The translations under genes and the position numbers were made by a program. A stretch of DNA of 64,000 bases from Lasioglossum baleicum (lineage: Eukaryota; Arthropoda; Insecta; Hymenoptera; Halictidae): positions 10,106,001 through 10,170,000 of the forward strand of contig NC_134943.1 in NCBI RefSeq assembly GCF_051020765.1. Direction: 5' to 3'. A model generated the notes under the pieces. The model saw nothing but the letters and a program-made list of their open reading frames with translations, did not search any database and was not told where the DNA came from. Shown in pieces: positions 11,480-23,313 of the stretch (within the stretch, counting starts at the first letter, position 1; each line of letters starts with the position of its first letter).

Positions 11480-14447
11480 TTACTGTACGACTGGTTCGTG
11501 CCAGACGATCTTCCCGCTGAGACAGCCGGACACAAGAAGGCAGTGCCTCGGGGAGAACTTTGTGCTGACGACGATGCCCGAATGACTGACGTTCGTGGCC
11601 AGCTCGTGCAGCTGCACGGACTCGAACGGAGGAACACAATTGGACAGCTCTGAGCAATCGCCGGAGAACGCTAGGAGTCGGACGCCGTAGCCGAAGGGCG
11701 AGCAGATCAGTCGTCCGTCCGCGGAGAAGCAGAGCTCTTTGATGTAGCCGGAGCCTACGTTCGGCTCTTCGATGTAGTGAGTTAACCTGGGTCTATTCTG
11801 ATGGATCAGGCGGTTCCTGGGTATGGCGAACATGGTCTGCTGGCCTTGCCGATTCGGGTTCTGAACCCGGGTCCTGTCTCCGATGATCACGACGGTGTTG
11901 TTGCTAGATCGGGAGAGCCATTCCCTCTCCTGTCTTAGCCTGGCCTCTCTGATGGCCACGTGCGCCTCCCACACGTCCGTCGTGCTCACGTGGAGCTCTA
12001 TGTTCCCAGTGGAGAAATTGTCGATCATATTCGGTCGAGGGAGGTCGGACAATCTTCGCCTGGACGTACTGAAGTCCAACGCGAAGTCCCTGTCCGCGTC
12101 GGCCGAGGCCTCCTCATGCAGGCTCTCGGTCTCGCTCGTGTCGTACACGTCCCTATCCTCCTGCCTTCCATCTTCCCTATTCCTCTCCCTGTCCCTGTCC
12201 CTCTCTCGATCCCTCTCCCTGTCCCTATCCCTATCCCTGTCCCTATCTCTATCCCTATCTCTATCCCTATCCCTGTCCCTATCCCTATCCCTATCCCTAT
12301 CCCTCTCGCCGGCCGGCCTGGACTCCGAGGAACCTGAACTCGAGCTCATCACGATACCAAGCCTCGATCTAGCAGCGTTAAGTCTATCGGCGAGCAAGCT
12401 TCCACCCTGATACCTGGACGCTCGATGCGTAGCTAATATCCAGTCCATTCTAGACCCTCTGGGAACCTGTTGGACGTGTTTTCGGGTCAGCCATAAATAT
12501 TAGTCGTACGCTCAAAAGTATCCGAACACTTCCTTCTACATTACAAAACGTAGTTTAAGTTCGTAGGAAAAATATTTAGAAGAATTTTGTCACTTGTAAT
12601 TATTATTATTATGTATATTGTGGTATCATAACACAATAGAATTTATTTTTATGCACGAATTATACCATGAAAATGCAATAATATAATTTCTATCCAGAAG
12701 TACGAAATTTAGTGTAATATGTAATCACTTTGTTTCATTTCTAAGGTTTCAATAATAAAATAGTAATAGGTAATATCTAATTGCGGTGGATACGTTGACG
12801 AATCTCGTATTTAATCTTAGTCTAATATTGGTAAATTTCTACATAGGTCGTTTTTAACTTGAAACGTTAGATATTCCATAAGAAAATAATAGAGATCGAT
12901 TTTAGTCACTATTTTAGATGCTTAAGTAACTTTTATGCGTTGCTATTACATATTTCACAAGTGTCTGGATACGTTTGAACAGTAGTGTATAAGAGTAAGA
13001 CCTCACTTACCCGCTGAGGCCTTTCGATGAAGAAGGACGACGACTGCTGAAGGTCGTCGAACTCCTCGACCGTTACGTCGTTGAACGGCGCTCCTCCTGC
13101 TGTTTCCTCGCCATCTTTCCCCTCCTCGCTCGGAGAAGAGTCGCGTTCTTGAATGTCGTGGATGCAAGTCCACTGTGATCGAAAATGCACAACGTTAGGT
13201 GGAGTTTGTATTTTTTAGATGAAAGTGTTGAGATGGAATGAAATGAAAAGATGAAATGGTTTTTTTAGACGAACCTCTGACTTCTCTCCGCTGCTGACGT
13301 TCCTCGACAGAGCGCACCATCCTTGAGGATGCACCTGCAAGCTTGATATTATCTCCGCGTCGTCGCCCGACGGGAAATCCGTCAGAAATTCTACTCTATT
13401 GTGTGTTCGTGAATGGGAGAACAGATGCGTGAAGTTCGCCACATACGGTATGGTGGTTTGAGAGGACTGCATTAACCGGTATATGTTTGGCTGCAATTGT
13501 AACATGATTTTAGAAACAATGCACTCTACAAATAAACAAGATTCATCGATAGACTGCAGATTTTATGCATTTATTAAGTCCGTTGACTATTCATCAGCGA
13601 GGAAATTGAACTCACTCGGAATCCTGCCAGGTCCTGCGACAATGTCCTTAATTTGAGGTTGTGGATGATAATCAGGTATCCAGAAGTAGTACTAATCAAC
13701 ATCTTACTCGCGTCCGGACTAAGTCTCGTTCGCATCAGTCCATTCGTGTGGAAGACACGAGTGTAAAGAATACTATTTTCGGTAAACGTGTTGATGTCCC
13801 ATGTATATATACTGCCATCGAAACCGCTGGTCAGCAAAAGACTGTCCTTGGGACTATACTCTATATTCTTCACCCAATTCGAGTGCCCGTACAGTGTCCT
13901 GATCCGCTGCTTCAGATTCCTAGCATCCCACAAAGCTACGGTGCTGTCGTCTGAGCATGTCGCAAACATACGTTGATCTAAAAACCTATTTAAAAAACAA
14001 TTATAATCATACATTGATTCAAATATCGTTCTTAAGTGTATCGTACGCACCTAACACAATTGACACAGTCATCGTGAGCATTTTCTATCGCATGGATCAA
14101 CCTCCTCCTGAGAGGGTCGAACATTAAAATTGCTTTTCTTTCGCACGCTGCCAGTAGGAGCGAACTGAAACATAATAAAAGCGTTTATATTATGAAATGA
14201 TTCTGATGCGTTCCTGCTTGGATACATTGAAGAACGGAGAGTATACTGACCCGTCCGGAGAATACTCCAAATTGAAGACACCCCCGTGGGGTGGGGAGGC
14301 AAGCGCATGGTCCCAGGAGATGACAGGCTGTATCGAAGAATACAGAGTCTTGTGAAAACGGTCCGCATGTCCCAGCGGAAACTTGATGCCAAGTTCACGC
14401 TGCCTTAACCAGAGGCTGTTCGGCTGCCTGGTTCTTATCTTAGGCAT
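11480..14447 (-). CDS. DCAF10: DDB1- and CUL4-associated factor 10 (WD40 substrate receptor)
   Basis: DCAF10 (WDR32) is a predicted substrate receptor of the CUL4-DDB1 ubiquitin ligase. Six exons, in transcript order: 14447-14251, 14164-14051, 13985-13616, 13490-13275, 13172-13011 and 12466-11480, give 681 residues from an ATG at 14447. Recognisable family blocks are GGVFNLEYSPDGS, RFLDQRMFATCSDD, ALWDARNLK, GHSNWVKNIEYSP, LLTSGFDGSIYTWD, SKMLISTTSGYLIIIH, LQVHPQGW, RLTHYIEEPNVGSGYIKELC and FSPRHCLLVSGCLSGKI. The blocks span the whole protein in the order known for vertebrate DCAF10. The length exceeds the vertebrate protein (about 560 residues) because of a disordered insert containing an Arg-Asp dipeptide run at about residues 405-450. 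The donor after exon 4 is GTTCGT, non-consensus but GT. The identification is confident. Confidence 0.92.
12180..12305 (-). repeat. Hexanucleotide repeat coding (Arg-Asp)n in DCAF10
   Basis: On the plus strand the unit is CCCTAT or CCCTGT with related variants, repeated about twenty times. Read as DCAF10 on the minus strand it encodes alternating Arg-Asp with some Arg-Glu. The repeat also gives an open Ser-Leu frame on the plus strand, which is a shadow. Confidence 0.9.
12467..13010 (-). other. AT-rich DCAF10 intron
   Basis: This 544-base intron separates the fifth and sixth DCAF10 exons. It is AT-rich, with no long frame on either strand and no repeat I recognise. Confidence 0.7.
13550..13575. 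repeat. Solo end of TAGACTGC element
   Basis: TAGACTGCAGATTTTATGCA at the start of this segment matches the terminus of the dispersed element family. No matching opposite end was seen nearby. It lies in the DCAF10 intron between exons 3 and 4. Confidence 0.45.
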
Positions 14448-16295
14448 TTCACCCAGGTGTGAAGTTAACCAGCATTCAATCGAATATAATCACCAGCTCG
14501 GAGAGGATAGAACACTTGGTGATTTAAAACTGAGAAGAGAGATCTCTGCGGTGTTGGGTGATCACAAACTGCCAAGGAAATCGTCGTTGACGTCACGTTT
14601 GGTTAGAACGAATTCCACGTCGGACGAGAAACAATGATTTCGTTCGGAGAGAGAAGATCACATCGATGCCCGTTTATGGGAAATGATACGGGTATTTCAG
14701 ACAATCCTGTAACACTTTGCGACTGCTGAGGTTAAGCGCTGAGCTGCGAGTTGCGGCCACTGTTACACGTGACTATTGACAGACGCGTTTATGCTTCTCC
14801 CAGAGCTGATGGTACGCGATAGGATCACGGCTGTCGTAAATTACAAGATGAAGTGTCAATGCCGCGTGCAATGTCAGACTCCGGAGGGATTTTAAAGGAA
14901 CTTTAAACACCTGACACAACACGAATCAACGCCATCTTTGCTTTGACATCCAACGCAGTGATGAGATATTGGCCAGGTTTCCTGACGCACGCGCGGCGAT
15001 TTTAGCATCAGTCAACTAGAATTCTGGATAAAGCTGAGTACCTTGGTTACCCACAAAATTTTTCAAAATTGCTATCATTCGGTTTTGAAACATGAATGTA
15101 TAACATGTGTACTTACAAACGAATAACTTTTTCAAAATTGGACTCAACAGCTCGAGTTTTTTTTTGAGACGTTAGAAGGATTAGTTTACTAAATTAGTAA
15201 ATTAGTTTACTGGAGTCACTTTGTCCGAAACTTTCCCGCCAATATCACTGCTCCACTACCTTTTCCTCATAATATAGATACGTTACTGTTTCGGGTGCGC
15301 ATGCGTGAGCACACTTTGCCAATATCTCATCACTGATGCAACGTCGCGCGTGTTGGGCACATTGGATGAGAATCCGCGCCGCTCTTGAAATATTACTCGA
15401 GACTGCGATTAGTTTCTCGGACCACGAACAATAACTAATCGATCAAAACAATCCTTGTTCCCTTCTTTTAAACACCCATTCTGTCCCTCCTTCCTCCGTT
15501 AATTACCCTCTTCCTCTTCTAATTAAATCAAGGCGTCCCGCTACTCTGTCGCCTCTGGTAAATCGATTCCTTTATTTCGAACAATTGTAACTTCGAGGAA
15601 AGTTAATATTTCTCAGAATTTGATTAGTTTTACTTTAAAAAATTGACAAATATGATCGTGGGGATAAAATCATTATTTTCACAAATAAACGATTCGCTTA
15701 TATCCTATAAAACTCCGCTGTAAATCACTCCAATGTAAATCTGCAATGCTAATTAGCAAATACCAATTCGTTATACCTTCTAAACCACGCCTCCGACACT
15801 TTTTCTGCTCCTTTCTATACATGTCGAACTACAAATCAAGTACCAATCACCTTGATTCAGCGTCAACACCATGCTCTTCGATCTCAAAAGACTGATATAT
15901 TGTCTTGGTATAGAACTTTATTTTTAGTCTTCGCGCTTAACAATATATAGAGAATAGCGTCGAAAAATGACGGAAGGCAGTAGCCATTCGTAGAAAACCA
16001 TGGTCTTCCATTGTGAACGAAACGTTTCCATCGCCGGTCGCAATTAAGAATCAGGAAGCGTTAATTAATTTGCTCCGGGGACACCTCACTTCCCCTTAAT
16101 CATCTAATACATTTTTCTCAGCTCGGAACGTGATTTATGCAGATTGCATTCGCGTCGAAACACACATTCGTTATATAATACATTTGTTATACATTGATCA
16201 CATCGCATCGCATCGAGAAATATAATTATCTTGCATACACACACGGTGCAAGGTCTACTCGCGTAGAATATTACAGTTTCCGATGTCGCTGCCGT
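14448..16295. other. Intergenic region upstream of DCAF10 and downstream of sulfotransferase
   Basis: About 1.85 kb without a supported gene. It includes the presumed DCAF10 promoter (14448-14950; no TATA box identified), a hAT-like element (14956-15335) and AT-rich sequence. A TTTATT at 15917-15922 could be the minus-strand poly(A) signal of the neighbouring sulfotransferase. Confidence 0.55.
14956..15335. mobile_element. Non-autonomous hAT-like element, about 380 bp
   Basis: The ends are inverted repeats: CAGTGATGAGATATTGGC on the left and its exact complement ending at 15335 on the right. Similarity extends inward over GCACGCGC-type sequence. The flanking octamers ATCCAACG (14948-14955) and ATGCAACG (15336-15343) match at 7 of 8 positions, as expected for an 8-bp hAT target duplication. 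There is no transposase frame. Confidence 0.82.
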
Positions 16296-17973
16296 TCACT
16301 CTTCGTCGCGGGACACGGTGTACTTGTTGTAATCTAGTCCGCTGCCACTTAATTTTCTCTCTGTCCATTCGTCGAACCTCTGGGACAACTCCTGGGACAT
16401 GTAATTCCTCCAGTCGCCGACCTTGCCCTTCCTGATGAACTTGCTGTCCTCGGGAACGTCCTTCTGCGGCATAATGTGCTCCAGATTGATCGCCGGGTTC
16501 GCTGCCATTTTGGAGAACTCGAGATGCTCGCAGAGACCCTTGATTTGCTCCTCCGACGCTGTCTTTCCCAAGAATTTCGCAGTCCGCCTAATCGCTTCCG
16601 CTTGGTTCTAAAAACAGATGAATGGTGCACCTGTCGCTATTCGTCATCGATCTTTCCGTGAACAATTCATACCTTTTTCATCTCCTCGTACGTTAGGAAT
16701 AATAGGTTGTCGTCTCGCATCGACCAGAACTTCAGCACGTGATCCCAATACGAGCCCATCGGCGCTTTAATAAACAACACAACGATCAATAGATCAAATC
16801 GATGGGAATAAATTGCTCTAGAACAATTGCATCCACGCATTTTTGTCATAAATGGATAAAATCCGCAGTCTACCGATCAACTACGAGGCTTGCACTCACT
16901 ATTGCCTTCCAGGAACAATTCTGCGAAGTCTTCGAAGCTGCAGTTGATGTTGTGAAACGTCTTACAATAGTGATAGAAGCTGACGCATGTGTCTTTCGGG
17001 TTTCTTGAGACGTAGATGACCTGAAAGCATCATTCCGCGTGAGTGTGCAATCACACATTCGTTTTCGTATTAAACGCACAGACCTTCGGCTTTTTCTCGT
17101 GGATCTGTTGCGGTAAAAGATCGGCAGGCAGATGGGACTTGATGTATCTCGCTCGAGGCATGTTCTCCACGTTCTTCACCGAGTCGCCTAACTTCGCGAA
17201 CCACTCCGCGTAGTCCCCGGAGACCATCAGGCTCGAGCCCCTAAATTCGAGCAGTCCGATTAATCTAGTCACCGCGTTTCTTGCAAAGGAAATCGATCTA
17301 TTTTTGATCTATCGAGTTTAGTTTAGTTTACTTCTATCGTAGTTAATTCTTTATAGCAACCGCTAGCATTTTAAAACGTTCAGAGACGAGCAAACAGAAC
17401 ATTTATTTTCGACAGCTAAATTGCGCGATTATCGGGAAGTCGGATACTCACTCGACCAGAGGATTCCTCAGGAGTAGCATGGTTTCTGCGTTTTTATAGT
17501 TAAAATCGTTCCCGATGCACCAGACCATTTCCTGCGCCCAATGGCTGCCTGCGAAAAAAAGACTAGCACTTCAATACTTTGAAACGAAAAACATTTGCGA
17601 TTCTGTGGCGGCTCAGAATCGCCATTCGAGCGCAAAGGGTTAGTATATAGGAAGAATGAGTGTTCAATTCACTAAGTATAAACAGATGTAAAGTCTCCGA
17701 TTTACCAGTTCGTGGATAGGACACCATCCAAACGTCATCCTCATAGATCTCCATGTCCCTGATTCTGGTCCCATAGAAGACGAAATGAGGTGGCAGAAGA
17801 CAATTGCCAGGTTGCACTCGGAAGAAACTGGGCTTCGTACCAAATATTTTATCCAATTTTGCTCCTTCCTCTCCCTCGATGGTGGCAAGTGCGATCTGCT
17901 TCTTCTCCACTGGAATAATTCGAGATTAAAATCGAAACAACAGGATCGTTCGTTGAGCAAACGATTACGTACT
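16296..17973 (-). CDS. Cytosolic sulfotransferase (gene 1)
   Basis: Members transfer sulfate from PAPS to hydroxyls of small molecules; insect relatives are often named sulfotransferase 1 family or luciferin sulfotransferase-like. Exons in transcript order: 17973 (A of the ATG only), 17909-17706, 17548-17452, 17240-17084, 17020-16900, 16764-16673 and 16607-16296, 327 residues, the usual size. The 5'-phosphosulfate loop is SYPRTGSHW. The catalytic His is in YIKSHLP, the 3'-phosphate motif is VIYVSRNPKDTCVSFYHY, and the C-terminal RKGKVGDWRNY motif is intact, so the enzyme looks active. The ATG arises only by splicing (A at 17973 joined to TG at 17909-17908). The first exon is also open upstream in this frame to an ATG at 18261, so a longer N-terminus is possible but unlike the family. 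The substrate cannot be inferred. Confidence 0.88.
16846..16873. repeat. Solo right end of TAGACTGCGG element
   Basis: The sequence ends in AAAATCCGCAGTCTA, preceded by a GTCATAAATG motif as in the full copies. It lies in the sulfotransferase intron between 16765 and 16899. No left end is visible. Confidence 0.5.
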
Positions 17974-19203
17974 TGGAAAGATTGATACGTTCGACTGTTC
18001 AAGATCTTTTCCGAAGACAGAGAAGATGTTCACGCGGCTACAGCTTCCGTAGAAATGTTCCGTAGCATTTTCTCTCGGCGATAGTGTCGCCCGAGCTCTT
18101 CCTGTCTTTCTGTTTTCCCCTTCGCTTGAAACAACTTTCGATTCCAGAACTACAGGTACTACACATCCGCTTACGAACGGCTCCAGTATCTCGCGGAAGA
18201 TTCCATCCGGTAGAATTATGCACCGGAGATAGCAAACATTATCGCGTTCGTCACATTGCAACGTGCAATTCGCAATAGAACGCGCTATTCAAAGAACAAT
18301 TAAGCGAACGAAATCGGGCATTCGATCCAAACGCTTTGCATCATGATCTTACATTTACTTTCTCGCTCGGCGAGAGATTTCACTTTTGGAGAAAGTCGTT
18401 GCGTTCTGAGAAATCAACCGAAACGAATACTATCTCCGTCCGGAATCACGTGGTACACTTAGGTTGAGAAACTTAGTAGAATAATCATGGTTGTTCGATC
18501 TTGTGGAGGTAAAGGAATTTTTGAAATGGATAATTGGGTGAGTGGCGTACGCCTGGAACGTTTAATTGTAGAGGAGGAACATCCGGTTTCTAATCGCATA
18601 ACTTATCAGTTGACCATTAGGGAGACATGGTGGAGATAACGTTCAATAAATTCTGTTGTTCCGGCTTTTGCAGGAGATTTTTATTACCGTTTTAGTTGGA
18701 ACATAGAGGAATGACATATTACGTAATTTAAATATTCTCTAAGGGCTGAGAACGATAGAAAGATGCGGTAAAATGAAAAAGAAGAAAGGTTGAGGTAGAT
18801 CGAGAAAGTAAATATAATCTATTACGAGTAAAAAATCATTTATTTCCATTAGAACAGTTCCACTAAAACTAAACACGTCGTACTGCGTACGTCGTCTTTT
18901 TAAGAAGGTATATAATATATAATCGTGACTTGTGTGTGTGTGTGTGCATGTTGATAACACGTGATGTACCAGCTAATGGATGCAGCTACGATAAATAAAC
19001 TAGCGTTAAATACTCGATGATGAAACAAAACGCACGATCGATGACGCCAGCATTCTGTTTTTTTCTGTTCTACTAGATGAAATTCCTCCCGCGTTTCTCG
19101 TATAGGAACTAAACGATCTACGCGAACGAAATCCTATCTTCTCAGTCAGCATGCGTTCGCATAGCGAGGTGGAGCGATTAATCTCAACAGCTTATACTTA
19201 ATT
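17974..19203. other. Sulfotransferase 5' region and spacer to Knickkopf-like gene
   Basis: The part next to 17973 is the 5' exon of sulfotransferase gene 1; its 5' limit is not visible. The rest is AT-rich spacer with a short TG microsatellite near 18934-18947. TTTATT at 18839-18844 is a candidate minus-strand poly(A) signal for the Knickkopf-like gene. No further gene is seen. Confidence 0.55.
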
Positions 19204-22200
19204 CTAAAGAAAACGAAAAAACACAGCCGTCAATCCTGCGAGCAACGACAGTTTTAACGTGACACCGTTGCTTCTTGAGAATGCGTCCACCACGTGGATT
19301 TTCCAGCCCATGTTGGCGTGGGTGAACGAATTATAGTAAACGGTGTCCGGCCATGTAGAGTTAGGCGTCACTTCCAAGACTCCGCCCTCGCCTATCGAAA
19401 AAATTATTTTTTAAAACATCTATAAAGGGACAAAAACAAGCATCGCTTTTTACCTGATTCACATTTGTGCAACAATGTCCTGTTGAAGTGCCTAAAGGTT
19501 GGAAAATCGTCGTCCAGTCTTCTATCTCGCTCGTTGTGCTTGCTCAAGCACAGTGGACCAACTAAAAGAAACATTCTTCATCAGTCGACATCATGTCTTA
19601 AGTTAATTTTCAGAAACAGAAATGTCACTGACCCGCAGTTGGCCTCGGTTGACCACGTCTGGTGAACTCAACACCGGCGAGTACTCTAATTCTGCTTTGC
19701 GCAGCATCGCTCAATCTATCGTAGCCACCGTGAGGTTCATCGGTGATGATCAATGGATGGTACAAGTTGGGACTGTGGGGATTATTTCCACCGTGGACGC
19801 GGAAGTTGTAAGTCAGTCCTCGACGAAGGTATAATTCAGGGACCAGTTGACCTTCGATGTACCATGCTAGGCCTGTAGACGTTTGTCCTGTCATCCCTTG
19901 GTAGCCCTTCTTCCCACCGGATGGACCAATGGTGGCCTTGAACGTCCTGATACTTCTGTCGAATATTTCTGCCTTCTCCCAGACCTCTCTAAGAAATGAT
20001 CAATCAATTTTACTTCTGTAATAAATTTTATTTTCATTTAAAAAGTTCATTAATCACTTACATCAAGGCCTCATCAGTTTCAGTGAAGTCCATGCAGGTG
20101 TTATCCGGTTCCTGACGAACCAGCTCCAGCTTGAGGTCGCCTTTAGGGTACTGATCATGGAAAGTAGGCTCCTTATTCTCATCCAACTTGCCCAGGGCCC
20201 AAATAACGTACACAGGTCGATCTGTAGGATACTCTTTATCTCCTGCATCAGCTGAAATAAAAAAGATCCTCGTGCAATCCCTGCTTTCTAATTTTTCCAT
20301 AGAGTTTGCGCTCAACTTACAAGAATTTAGAGTGCGTCTGTAAGTGATGATGTTGATCCCATCTTCTCTGACAGCAGTGTACAGTTGATTGCTATCTAAA
20401 CCACCGACGACTTCATCTCTGCATACTCCTCTGTACTGTCCAAGAACCTTGCCACACTATTTCAGAAAGAATTATATTATTTGTCAATCGTTTATTGGTT
20501 TTTGGTAAAACGTACCGGAGCTTTTGCAGTGATGTTATAATCAACCGCGTATCCTCTGGTCCCGTCCATGTAAGCAATAACAACGTCTGCGCCCTCCATT
20601 TGGCTTGAGGTTTCTGAACCGGAGAGTCCGAAGGCCATGTACTCATCCTCGCCTGCGGATGAATTAGTATAGATTTAGTCTTCAAATAGCCACGTCGAAT
20701 GGTTGATAGAAAATGGTAGTGAAATGGTTCTCACCAACTTGCCCCGCCAGTTGAACAGTAATTTGAGGTCCGAAGATCTCCCAGCCGACTTGCAACCGCT
20801 TGTGAAGCTGAATACAGTTCGGGAGGGACTGCGTGTGCTTGATCACCTGTACTTTGTGTTACATTCAATGCTACCGTTCGCTTTAATCGCGGAGACAATA
20901 AGGAATCAAAAGAGTATGTTACTTTGACAAGCGAAGGTGGCACGTTCAGTCCATCTGGAATGATCACGGAGCCATAATTCGACTTGCTCTTCACGTCGAA
21001 CACGCTCAACCAGTCGATGTTGAAGACCGTCATGTCTCCCGGCAGCTGGATCACTATGTCGTCGCCTTTGTACGCGCGTATGGGATCTAGACTGATAAAT
21101 TTGAGAACGTTTCAATAACCGCCACAGACCACAATAAACATCGCTAGACTGTGGATTTTATGCATTTATGACAAAAATGTACAATTAAAAGCAGTGGACA
21201 TGTTAAAAATATTTAAGGATATCGATGTATATATTTCAGCTTAATAGGATAATTAAAAGAAGAATACAATTTTCATCTGACTCCTATGTCCTACAATCAA
21301 TGCGAACATTTTTTATTTTGCATAAAGATCCGCAGTCTAATCATGACAAACTGCACACTCACTAGCCATATTCGTCAGGAACTTTCGTGCCCTTGCTGGA
21401 AGGCTGAGGACCAAGTCCTACCCAAAAGTAGGTGTCTGTTCCTTGCCCGTCGTAGGTGAACTCAGGAATCCGTATGGTTTTGGAATCTACAATCACTATG
21501 GATTCTGACGACACTGCGTGAGAGCGTTTCGTCAGCTGCGAGATCTTTTGCGGTGCTGGGGGATCGAACTCTTCGGGGATGTAGACGTCGCCGAACGTGT
21601 TCTAATCGAGACAGACATAGAAATTGAATTTTTAAGTTTAGTGGCAATGAAGTTATATTGAATTTATACTAATTGAAGCATGTTGAATAAGATGATTTAC
21701 CTGGCTTCCCAGATCGTAGATGGCGAACCATTTTATGTCCGTCACTTTCTTATTATCCGGCAAGGTGAGGGTGAAGTCCTTGTTGAAGTATCGATCCAGG
21801 ATATTCGTCCTGAAACAAAGACTCGTTTAATCTTCCAAGAAGTGAATGGTGTGGTGAAATAATTCGAAGATTGAACTAACTTCCCCCACTCGTCGGGCAC
21901 GATGAATCCTTGTGGGCCGGGTCGGTTCGATGCTCCGGCCCAGAAGAACGTGTCGGCCCCATTCCCATCGTAGCTGAAGGACGTCAACAGCAGCGTGTAC
22001 TCGTCGACAACGTAGACGTCACCGGACACCTGGTGATGGTACGCGTTCAGCTTGCCGAGGTACTTGCCCCTGTATACCTCGTCATCGTCCGCGGAACCTG
22101 CTGATCGATCAATCGTGACTCATGGATCCTATGACGACGATCATTCATCGATGGTGACTCGAGAGTTGGCCAGAGATGATACAAAAATTATGAAAGCTAG

Positions 22201-23313
22201 ACCTATGTCCCAAATTGCCTGAATCCTCGTCGGTAGAAACCGAGTCCCTCTCGAAAAATTTCTTTTCCTTTCGTTCTTTTTGCCACTCGGCGGCCTTCGT
22301 GTCGACTAACGAGGCGCCCAATATTCGTAATTAAATTGCGAATTATGCCAACTCCCGTAAAGATATCGTCCAGAATTATCAGGGATCGAGCGACGACCGT
22401 GAAATCACGCGAGTTCTTTGTCTCGCTCCAGGGTCGGGAGAGAAAGATGAAAAAGAAACTCGCGCAGCGATCGTGAGAACTGGATTGCTGCACTCTGAAT
22501 GCGATTTTCACGCCAATAAAGACGCAGACATCCAAGAATCAGCGATTATCTTGACGTTTTCTAGTTAACCTCGTTGTAGTCCTCGCTCGAGCCGTGCATT
22601 CGAAACATACACTTCTCTAGAATATAAATTTCAAATCTACCAAATATTCATTGTAATCAAACGGCTATTGCAATAATTACCAAACCGAGGACTCGACTAG
22701 ATCAAGAAATGTTGTACTATTTACGGAAAGAAAAATGTGAATGTATTAAATAGACTCGTGCCAAACAGACCGCTGTAGAAGCAAACTAGGCCGTGACTGC
22801 CGTGGTCATTGCTCGAACAATGTCACTATAAAAAAATTCGGTTCGGAAATTTCCGAAAACCGTCACGGCCACTGCTGACGCGTGGAGACTTCAACGCTCG
22901 GTTAGGAGAGATCGTTCGGCGCTGCCGTTCGACGTTGGATCATTATCGATCTTACAATCAATACTCTATTGACACTTAATTACTCTATATTGTACCTAGT
23001 TCTCTTTTAATTTCTTAATAAGTTTACCAATCCTTGCCTTCTTCAATCATTAACCAAAAATGAAGCTTTCTGTTAGAATTATCATTAAACACACATAGTA
23101 ATTACACAGAAAGTTCGTTCTTCCTTTAATGATATCGTTCTTAAATCGCGGTTCTTCCCGACACGGCACGGTCGCAGAAAGATCTATGAACTGTCCTGCA
23201 GTAGGTAGATTGTTGAAATCAAGCAGAACGAACGTACCGCAGTCAGAGAACAGCAGGCATGCCAGCACAGTGGCGAGAGCGGTTGTTATCCATCGCCTCG
23301 TAACATCTGCCAT
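19204..23313 (-). CDS. knk: Knickkopf/Skeletor family protein (2x DM13, DOMON, cupredoxin-like, GPI tail)
   Basis: Knickkopf organises chitin in the new cuticle and protects it from chitinase at the apical surface. Twelve exons: 23313-23238, 22097-21881, 21809-21701, 21601-21363, 21091-20923, 20807-20735, 20652-20516, 20456-20321, 20251-20062, 19988-19633, 19561-19454 and 19391-19204, 665 residues, close to known Knickkopf. A signal peptide (MADVTRRWITTALATVLACL) is followed by DM13-1 (GKYLGKLNAYHHQVSGDVYV to PDEWGK), DM13-2 (FGDVYIPEEF to VPDEYG), DOMON (VGWEIFGPQITVQLAG, YMAFGLSG, VVIAYMDGTRGYAVDYN, VYVIWALGKLD) and a cupredoxin-like part (GPSGGKKGYQGMTGQ, YHPLIITDEPHGGYD, WPDTVYYNSFTHANMGWKIH). 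It ends in a hydrophobic GPI-type tail. It lacks Skeletor's long tail. Assignment to Knickkopf, rather than Knk2, Knk3 or a second Skeletor, rests on architecture and length only. Confidence 0.82.
21145..21339. mobile_element. TAGACTGCGG-family MITE, about 195 bp
   Basis: The left end is TAGACTGTGGATTTTATGCA and the right end is GCATAAAGATCCGCAGTCTA, an imperfect inverted pair beginning and ending with TA. The inner part is AT-rich and non-coding. It lies in the Knickkopf-like intron 21092-21362. Confidence 0.8.
22098..23237 (-). other. First intron of Knickkopf-like gene
   Basis: The intron separates the signal-peptide exon from the first DM13 exon. It contains no convincing coding sequence or recognised repeat. 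A first intron placed after the signal peptide fits this family's gene structure. Confidence 0.65.

Noticed and set aside
11883..12410. 175-codon plus-strand frame with Ser-Leu repeats
   Set aside because: It is the antisense of the DCAF10 Arg-Asp repeat; the minus frame matches a known family.
17974..18261. N-terminal extension of sulfotransferase gene 1 from an ATG at 18261
   Set aside because: It is in frame with the enzyme, but the 95 extra residues resemble no sulfotransferase; the splice-made ATG gives the normal length. Not excluded by sequence alone.
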